Assembly: GCA_016783505.1 (NCBI GenBank)
Contig: JADHWK010000074.1
Span: forward strand, 1 to 9,076
Reading direction: 5' to 3'
DNA from: Candidatus Zhuqueibacterota bacterium
Lineage (GTDB): Bacteria; BS750m-G25
Length of the DNA stretch: 9,076 nucleotides
The position numbers and the translations under genes were made by a program. This document shows positions 4,115 through 9,076 of this stretch, one piece after another. Below the pieces are notes generated by a model. It was not told the DNA's origin. It was given only the letters and a program-made list of their open reading frames with translations, and ran no database searches. Each line of letters starts with the position of its first letter. The stretch's first letter is position 1.

Positions 4115-6310
4115 ATGGAAAGCAGAATTAACAAATCGCTCCGGGTTAAAAAGGCTCATTTACTCTTGACTTCGCTCAAGAGGGGATTTTTCACACCGTT
4201 CCTGCTCAGCATAATCTTGGCCGGATGTTTCAGGCTGGCCCAGGTGCAGAAATTCACCTATCCGGTCGCCCGAACGGATGATGTGATTGAGGATTATCAC
4301 GGCACCAGAGTAGCCGATCCCTACCGCTGGCTGGAAGACCCGGATGCACCAGAGATGCAGGCCTGGGTGGAGGCGCAGAATAGGCTTACGTTTGCCTATC
4401 TTGAAGCGATCCCTGCCCGTGAGAAAATAAAAGGACGGCTAACCGAGTTATGGAATTATCCCAAATATTCCGTGCCGAGAAAAGAAGGGAATCGCTACTT
4501 TTTTTCCAAGAACGATGGTCTCCAGAATCAATCCGTGCTCTACATGCAGAAAAGTTTAGATGCCAAACCGGTAATGGTCATTGATCCCAACAAATTCAGC
4601 GAAGATGGCACGGTGGCGCTGACCAATAAGGCTTTCAGCAGAGATGGGACACTGCTGGCTTACGGCCTCTCGTCCTCCGGCAGTGATTGGCAGGAGATCA
4701 AAATTCGTGACGTTTATTCGGTCGAAGATTATGAAGAGGTGATCAAGTGGTGCAAGTTTACCGAAATCGCCTGGAAGCATGATAATTCGGGCTTCTATTA
4801 TAACCGCTTCCCAGAGCCGGGCACAGTTCCTGAGGAGGATCGTAACAATTATAATAGGGTCTACTGGCATCAACTGGGCACGCCGCAGTCAGAGGACCCG
4901 CTCGTCTACGAGCGGCCGGACGCCAAAGAATTGGGATTTGATCCCATTATTACCGAGGACGGGAAACATCTTTTGCTGTATGTTTATCACGGCACCGATC
5001 CCAAAAATCGTATCTATTATCGCAAAGTTGAAAGCGAGGGGCCTTTCGTTCGACTGCTGGATGAGGCCGACGCCCGCTACGATCCCATAGATAACATCGG
5101 TTCCGTCTTCTATTTCCATACGGATCTGTATGCCCCCCGGGGTCGCGTGATTGCCATTGACATAAAAAATCCGGCCATGGAGGATTGGCGAGAAATTATC
5201 CCCCAGCAGGATGATGTGATCTCGTCTGTCACCATGGTTAACAACCAGTTTGTGGTGGCTTACATGCACGATGCACACCATCAACTGAAATTATACGACC
5301 TTGACGGCACCTTTGTGCACCGGATAGAACTGCCAACCCTTGGTTCCATCGCCGACCTTTCCGGCAGGAGGGAGGATACCGAGATGTTTTTCGCCTTTGC
5401 CTCCTTTCTTTATCCCACCAGCATTTTCCGATACGATTTTATAGCCGGTCAGCTTACCCAGCTTTATGGTTCGGAAATTAATTTTGATCCCTCTGGTTAT
5501 GAGACCAAACAGGTGTTCTACAGCTCCAAAGATGGCACGCGGGTGCCCATGTTCATCACCCACAGGAAAGGGCTTACTCTTGATGGAAACAACCCCACAC
5601 TACTCTATGGGTACGGTGGGTTTAACATCAGCATTACCCCGCGCTTTTCGACCCCATGTCTGATCTGGTTAGAGAATGGGGGTGTATATGCCGTTGCCAA
5701 TCTGCGGGGCGGTGATGAATACGGCGAAGCCTGGCATCAGTCCGGGATGCTGGACAAAAAACAAAATGTCTTCGATGACTTTATTGCCGCCGCCGAATGG
5801 CTTATCGAAAACGAATATACCAACCCCTCTAAACTGGCTATAAATGGTGGGAGCAATGGCGGCCTGCTGGTGGCTGCGTGTATGCTGCAGCGCCCGGAAT
5901 TATTCGGTGCCGTTATATGCCGAGTGCCGGTTACCGATATGCTGCGGTATCACAAATTTACCGTCGGACGTTATTGGGTTCCGGAATATGGCAATGCAGA
6001 GACAAATCCAGATCACTTCAAATTTCTCTATGCCTACTCGCCGTTGCACAATGTCAAGAAAGGGGTGGTATATCCCCCGATACTGGTGACCACAGCGGAT
6101 ACCGATGATCGGGTTGCACCCTTACATGCAAAAAAATTTACCGCAACCTTGCAAGCAGCGGCTACTGGGGAAAATCCTATTTTGCTGCGGGTGGAGACGA
6201 AAGCCGGACACGGCCGCGGTAAACCGACCTCAAAGGTTATTGATGAACAGAGTGATATTTATGCCTTTCTGTTCAAAATATTTGGCATGGGGAGTATTGA
6301 TACGGAATGA
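4115..6310 (+). CDS. Lipoprotein prolyl oligopeptidase (peptidase family S9A)
   Basis: A 731-residue serine peptidase that by family cleaves after proline in short peptides. The N-terminus has a long positively charged segment, a hydrophobic stretch and lipobox LAGC (C38), so it is predicted to be a lipoprotein outside the cytoplasm. The family start block is at 68-75 (DPYRWLED), a seven-bladed propeller occupies roughly 110-480, and the alpha/beta hydrolase domain roughly 490-731. Catalytic residues are visible: S580 in NGGSNGG, D664 in TADTDDRV, and H699 in KAGHGRGKP. Length equals the usual 690-710 residues plus the signal segment. ATG 4115 is set by an excellent AAAGGAGG 7 bases upstream. 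The most common family members in mammals are cytosolic; bacterial ones are often exported, as here. Together with the M1-like lipoprotein it suggests peptide breakdown in the envelope. The gene appears intact. Confidence 0.92.
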   Translation: MESRINKSLRVKKAHLLLTSLKRGFFTPFLLSIILAGCFRLAQVQKFTYPVARTDDVIEDYHGTRVADPYRWLEDPDAPEMQAWVEAQNRLTFAYLEAIPAREKIKGRLTELWNYPKYSVPRKEGNRYFFSKNDGLQNQSVLYMQKSLDAKPVMVIDPNKFSEDGTVALTNKAFSRDGTLLAYGLSSSGSDWQEIKIRDVYSVEDYEEVIKWCKFTEIAWKHDNSGFYYNRFPEPGTVPEEDRNNYNRVYWHQLGTPQSEDPLVYERPDAKELGFDPIITEDGKHLLLYVYHGTDPKNRIYYRKVESEGPFVRLLDEADARYDPIDNIGSVFYFHTDLYAPRGRVIAIDIKNPAMEDWREIIPQQDDVISSVTMVNNQFVVAYMHDAHHQLKLYDLDGTFVHRIELPTLGSIADLSGRREDTEMFFAFASFLYPTSIFRYDFIAGQLTQLYGSEINFDPSGYETKQVFYSSKDGTRVPMFITHRKGLTLDGNNPTLLYGYGGFNISITPRFSTPCLIWLENGGVYAVANLRGGDEYGEAWHQSGMLDKKQNVFDDFIAAAEWLIENEYTNPSKLAINGGSNGGLLVAACMLQRPELFGAVICRVPVTDMLRYHKFTVGRYWVPEYGNAETNPDHFKFLYAYSPLHNVKKGVVYPPILVTTADTDDRVAPLHAKKFTATLQAAATGENPILLRVETKAGHGRGKPTSKVIDEQSDIYAFLFKIFGMGSIDTE

Positions 6311-6347
6311 CATGTACTCAGAGCATTGGTCTAAGATTAACAAATAT

Positions 6348-6421
6348 GGAGTGCGTCCCGAGCCTTCGGGACGCTTAAAGTGACATCCCGATTGATCGGG
6401 ACAGGCTGGTCACTTTACTCC
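6348..6421. repeat. Composite inverted repeat forming a closed three-way junction
   Basis: Outer stem GGAGT (6348-6352) / ACTCC (6417-6421) encloses two hairpins. Hairpin A has arms GCGTCCCGA (6353-6361) and TCGGGACGC (6366-6374) with a 4-nt loop. Hairpin B has arms AAAGTGAC (6377-6384) and GTCACTTT (6409-6416), containing TCCCGAT (6386-6392) and ATCGGGA (6395-6401). Only two bases at the junction are unpaired (6375-6376). Both hairpins contain a TCCCGA-family palindrome (copies 5 and 6). It begins 37 bp after the prolyl oligopeptidase stop and no T-tract follows, so it is not a simple terminator. I recognise no known RNA family. The arrangement recalls paired-palindrome elements of the REPIN type. 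Confidence 0.75.
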
Positions 6422-6445
6422 AAAAAAACAACATGTTTGGAAGAC

Positions 6446-6580
6446 AAGAAGATAGTGGTTTTGAGGTAAGATCAAAGTTAAAATTAACAATGCAAAATTA
6501 GCAAGACAAAGTGGACAACAAAGTAAAAATGATTTTGAAATTGCTAGTTGCTAATTGCTGATTTTACATTTTACATTAAA
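6446..6580 (+). repeat. Dispersed repeat, copy B (partner at 285-440)
   Basis: It begins aagaagatagtggttttgag and a TAA, which is the KKIVVLR-stop coding end of a sorting tail with no gene in front of it, and then follows copy A through aatgcaaaattag and ttgctaattgct to near 6580. It lacks the palindrome present in copy A. Here the repeat lies between the prolyl oligopeptidase gene and the terminators before priA, so the tail codons are stranded. Confidence 0.65.
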
Positions 6581-6601
6581 TCTTTTCATATCAATCGGCC
6601 T

Positions 6602-6636
6602 AAAAAGCCCCAGTAGTTAAGAGTCGGGGCTTTTTT
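6602..6636 (+). terminator. Rho-independent terminator 1 before priA
   Basis: AAAAAGCCCC (6602-6611) and GGGGCTTTTT (6626-6635) form a perfect 10-bp stem around a 14-nt loop and end in a T-tract (6631-6636). It is the first strong terminator downstream of the prolyl oligopeptidase gene, so that transcript would include the three-way junction and repeat copy B. Confidence 0.8.
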
Positions 6637-6639
6637 ATA

Positions 6640-6666
6640 GGCAAGGCTTCTGTCCTTGCCTTTTTT
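6640..6666 (+). terminator. Rho-independent terminator 2 before priA
   Basis: GGCAAGG (6640-6646) and CCTTGCC (6654-6660) form a perfect 7-bp stem with a 7-nt loop, followed by six T (6661-6666). It stands 3 bases after terminator 1, making a tandem pair that insulates priA. Its 3' arm and T-tract are the first part of the 45-bp repeat. Confidence 0.8.
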
Positions 6667-6700
6667 ATTGTTGCTTTTCTGGAAAAAATTAATTATTTTA
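6656..6700 (+). repeat. Exact 45-bp direct repeat, copy 2 (promoter segment of priA)
   Basis: This is identical over 45 bases to 4041-4085. In this copy the left end completes a perfect terminator hairpin (6640-6666), while in copy 1 the left arm is lost or changed. That suggests, weakly, that this copy is the donor. Confidence 0.85.
6671..6699 (+). promoter_or_regulatory. Candidate promoter of priA
   Basis: TTGCTT (6671-6676), a 17-bp spacer and TATTTT (6694-6699) lie directly after the T-tract of terminator 2. The start codon at 6723 is only 24 bases beyond the -10 box, so the leader would be about 15-20 nt. Confidence 0.5.
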
Positions 6701-6722
6701 AGGTGAATGGTCTGGGGTAAAG

Positions 6723-9076
6723 GTGGTCCGTAGGACTAAAAATTTTGCCGAGGTGGTTTTTCCCATCGCCAAGGATCAATCCTTCACCTACCGGGTGCCG
6801 GATGAGCTCCGGGACAGGATTGCTGAGGGATTTCGGGTGCTGGTGCCCTTCGGACGAAAGAAGACAACGGGGTTTGTAGTGGGGTTCTGTAGTCAGTGTC
6901 GGCTGAAGACCGTCAAACCCGTCGAAGACCTCCTGGATGATACCCCCGCCTTTTCACCGGAGATCCTGCAACTGACCCGCTGGATTTCCGAATATTATCT
7001 ATGCTCCTGGGGTGAGGTGCTGAAGGCGGCCCTGCCGGTGGGGATTAACCTGGAAAGCCAATTCCTGATCCGATCCCGGGAACCATATTCTTCGGCGGTG
7101 GTGGAAAAGCTTCGAAAACAAAACCCCAAAAAGTCTCGCATATTTGAGGAGATCTCCCTTCGGGGCCCGGCCACCATGGCGGGGTTGAGAAGGAGGTTAA
7201 GAATAAGCAATGTGTCCTATTATGTCAACTGGTTGGTCGAAGAGGGATACTTAGTGGTCTTCAGCCGGATGTCCAAGCCCCGGGTCAGGGTCAAATATGA
7301 GACGGTGATAACCCTCGAAGCCGGTTATGATCGCTGGCTGCTGGAAAAGAAGGCCGAGGAACTGGAAGAGCGGGCGCCGAAGCAGGCTGAGGTCCTCCGA
7401 ATAATCCTACAGGAAGGTGAAATCAGCCGGGCCGACCTTTCGAGATTGGTGCCCAACGCCGGGGGAGCCTTAAAATCGCTGGTGGATAAAAAGGTTCTTT
7501 CCCTGGGAAAAAGGGAGGTCATGAGGCTACCCCCCGAGGATGAGCCCGAGGGGGGAGTAAAGACTATTATCCTCAACGAAGAACAAAAGGACAGTCTGCT
7601 GAAGATCGCCCGGGAGATCGAGGCGGAACACCCCGGGGTCTTTTTGCTCCATGGGGTTACCGGCAGCGGGAAGACCCAGGTCTATATCGAGGCCTGTGCC
7701 GAGGTTTTAAGAAGGGGCCGCACTGCTATCGTTTTGGTGCCCGAGATCTCGCTTACCCCCCAGATCGTCCGCCGGTTCCGGGGCTATTTCGGGGACTTGG
7801 TGGGAGTGCAGCACTCCCGGCTATCGGTGGGCGAGCGCTATGACGCCTGGAGGAAGATCAAGGAAGGGAACTATCGGGTGGTGGTCGGGGCCCGGTCAGC
7901 GGTCTTCGCCCCGCTTAAAAATCTGGGCTTGATCGCCTTGGACGAGGAGCAGGACGGCAATTTTAAGCAGGAGGAGCCCAACCCCCGCTACAATGCCCGG
8001 GAGGTGGCCTTAAAAAGGGCGGAGCTGAATGGAGCTGTCTGTATCCTGGGGTCGGCTACCCCCAGTATCGAATCTAACTACCACGCCTCCCGGGGGCATT
8101 ACCAGCTCCTGACCCTCACCGAGCGGATAGATCAGGTTCCCCTACCGATGGTGACCCTGGTGGACATGATCCAGGAGAGGAAAAAAGGTCGCCTGAAGCC
8201 GGACTCGGTCTTCTCACAAACCTTAGTAGATAAGATGGCGGCGAAGCTGAAGCAGGGGGAACAGATCATACTCCTCCAGAACCGGCGGGGCTTCTCGACG
8301 TTCATCAAATGTCGGGAATGCGGGCATGTGGAAACTTGCGTTAACTGCGACATCAGCCTCACCTATCACCGCAGGGACCGCAAGCTCCGCTGCCATTACT
8401 GCGGTTACGAAAGGCCGGCCCCAACGGCCTGCCCGATCTGCGGGGGGGGGGATATCCGCTTCCGGGGCACGGGCACCCAGCGGGTAGAAGCGGAACTGGC
8501 CTCCCTTTTCCCTAGGGCCAGGGTGGTGCGTATGGACCTGGATACCACCCTGGGAAAGGGCGCTCATCTACGGATATTGAGGGATTTTTCCCATCGGAAA
8601 TTTGACATCCTGCTGGGCACTCAGATGGTGGCCAAGGGACACGACTTCCCCCGGGTGACCTTAGTGGGGGTAATCTCCGCCGACACCGAACTGATGTTTC
8701 CCGACTTCCGTGCCGGGGAGCGCACCTTTCAACTGCTTATTCAGGCCGCCGGGCGCTCGGGACGGAGCCCCCTGGGGGGGGAGGTGGTGGTGCAGACCTA
8801 TTCCCCCCAGAATGAGATTCTGGAAAAGGCCGAACTCCACTACTATGAGGGATTTTACCGGGATGAGATCGAAGACCGCAGGGGGTTGGGTTACCCCCCC
8901 CTCGGCCGGCTGATCCGGATCGGCTTTCACGGAAGAAAGGAAAAAACGGTCCGGGAGCGGGCCGGGGCCTTTGCTGATTTATTAAGGGAACAAGGGGGTC
9001 CCTTTGAGGTCCTGGGTCCGGCTCCCTCCCCCCTGCTGAGGATTAAAAACATGTATCGCTATCAGATCATCTTGAA
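6723..9076 (+). CDS. priA: Primosomal replication-restart helicase PriA (C-terminus cut by window edge)
   Basis: 784 residues are present and open to the right edge; the missing C-terminus is probably a few tens of residues. PriA binds abandoned replication forks, unwinds with 3'-to-5' polarity and helps reload the replicative helicase. In order: the 3'-end-binding domain (about 1-105, starting AEVVFPIAKDQSFTYRVP), a winged-helix region, Walker A TGSGKT with K317, Walker B DEEQ at 407-410 (DEEH is usual), GSATPS, QNRRGFST, an eight-cysteine zinc insertion (C530, C533, C539, C542, C557, C560, C570, C573), GTQMVAKGHDFP, and QAAGRSGR. GTG 6723 is the only plausible start: an in-frame TAA lies at 6699-6701, and no ATG, GTG or TTG lies between. 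A GGGG at 6713-6716 is a weak ribosome site. The gene is GC-rich (about 67% in one line) with a G10 run at 8442-8451, and I see no frameshift. Confidence 0.95.
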   Translation, partial: MVRRTKNFAEVVFPIAKDQSFTYRVPDELRDRIAEGFRVLVPFGRKKTTGFVVGFCSQCRLKTVKPVEDLLDDTPAFSPEILQLTRWISEYYLCSWGEVLKAALPVGINLESQFLIRSREPYSSAVVEKLRKQNPKKSRIFEEISLRGPATMAGLRRRLRISNVSYYVNWLVEEGYLVVFSRMSKPRVRVKYETVITLEAGYDRWLLEKKAEELEERAPKQAEVLRIILQEGEISRADLSRLVPNAGGALKSLVDKKVLSLGKREVMRLPPEDEPEGGVKTIILNEEQKDSLLKIAREIEAEHPGVFLLHGVTGSGKTQVYIEACAEVLRRGRTAIVLVPEISLTPQIVRRFRGYFGDLVGVQHSRLSVGERYDAWRKIKEGNYRVVVGARSAVFAPLKNLGLIALDEEQDGNFKQEEPNPRYNAREVALKRAELNGAVCILGSATPSIESNYHASRGHYQLLTLTERIDQVPLPMVTLVDMIQERKKGRLKPDSVFSQTLVDKMAAKLKQGEQIILLQNRRGFSTFIKCRECGHVETCVNCDISLTYHRRDRKLRCHYCGYERPAPTACPICGGGDIRFRGTGTQRVEAELASLFPRARVVRMDLDTTLGKGAHLRILRDFSHRKFDILLGTQMVAKGHDFPRVTLVGVISADTELMFPDFRAGERTFQLLIQAAGRSGRSPLGGEVVVQTYSPQNEILEKAELHYYEGFYRDEIEDRRGLGYPPLGRLIRIGFHGRKEKTVRERAGAFADLLREQGGPFEVLGPAPSPLLRIKNMYRYQIIL

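Noticed and set aside
6105-6383. 92-residue + strand frame overlapping the end of the prolyl oligopeptidase gene
   Set aside because: Most of it is a shadow of the peptidase frame carrying the catalytic histidine, and the rest runs into the three-way junction.
6311-6722. Search for a tRNA or small RNA gene in the spacer before priA
   Set aside because: No cloverleaf arms or CCA-like end were seen. The structured part is accounted for by the palindromic junction and two terminators.

Overview
The window reads as chromosomal DNA from an uncultured-type bacterium, most likely in or near the FCB group (Bacteroidetes-Chlorobi relatives and allied candidate phyla). The clues are a FlgD-like/type IX-secretion-like C-terminal tail at the left edge, AT-rich intergenic text full of short dispersed palindromes, two lipoprotein peptidases, and a start codon without a Shine-Dalgarno. 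This assignment is inference, not proof. All recognisable genes lie on the + strand.

Layout. Positions 1-90 are the last 29 codons of a secreted or surface protein. Positions 91-308 are a frameshifted remnant of a second copy of the same kind of tail. After a spacer with a repeat, a palindrome, a good terminator (462-500) and a sigma70-like promoter (505-533), a lipoprotein M1-like metallopeptidase (641-1921) is followed 24 bp later by a GC-richer gene for a membrane-anchored YbjQ/UPF0145-domain protein (1946-2506). The 2507-2978 spacer has no convincing intact gene. It holds a decayed YgiT/MqsA-type zinc-finger remnant, three palindromes of one family, a hairpin with two competing stems, and a repeat that looks interrupted by another palindrome. 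Then come a radical SAM protein (2979-4010), a lipoprotein prolyl oligopeptidase (4115-6310), a 412-bp spacer with a striking three-way-junction inverted repeat, and the primosomal helicase gene priA (6723 to the right edge, C-terminus cut off).

The genes do not form an obvious pathway. Two are predicted lipoprotein peptidases (M1-like and S9A), which fits peptide scavenging outside the cytoplasm. PriA is housekeeping, and the radical SAM protein has no visible substrate gene. GC content differs sharply between neighbouring genes (sampled 60-base lines: about 35% in the M1-like gene, 53-58% in the YbjQ gene, about 67% in priA), so the segment looks assembled from pieces of different history.

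The most unusual material is between the genes: (i) six copies of a TCCCGA...TCGGGA palindrome, two of them combined in a closed three-way junction at 6348-6421; (ii) an exact 45-bp duplication carrying the apparent promoters of the prolyl oligopeptidase and priA genes; (iii) a dispersed repeat (285-440 and 6446-6580) that starts inside the coding end of a sorting-tail gene. I found no clear new defence, biosynthetic or mobile system, and no tRNA, rRNA, CRISPR array or transposase.
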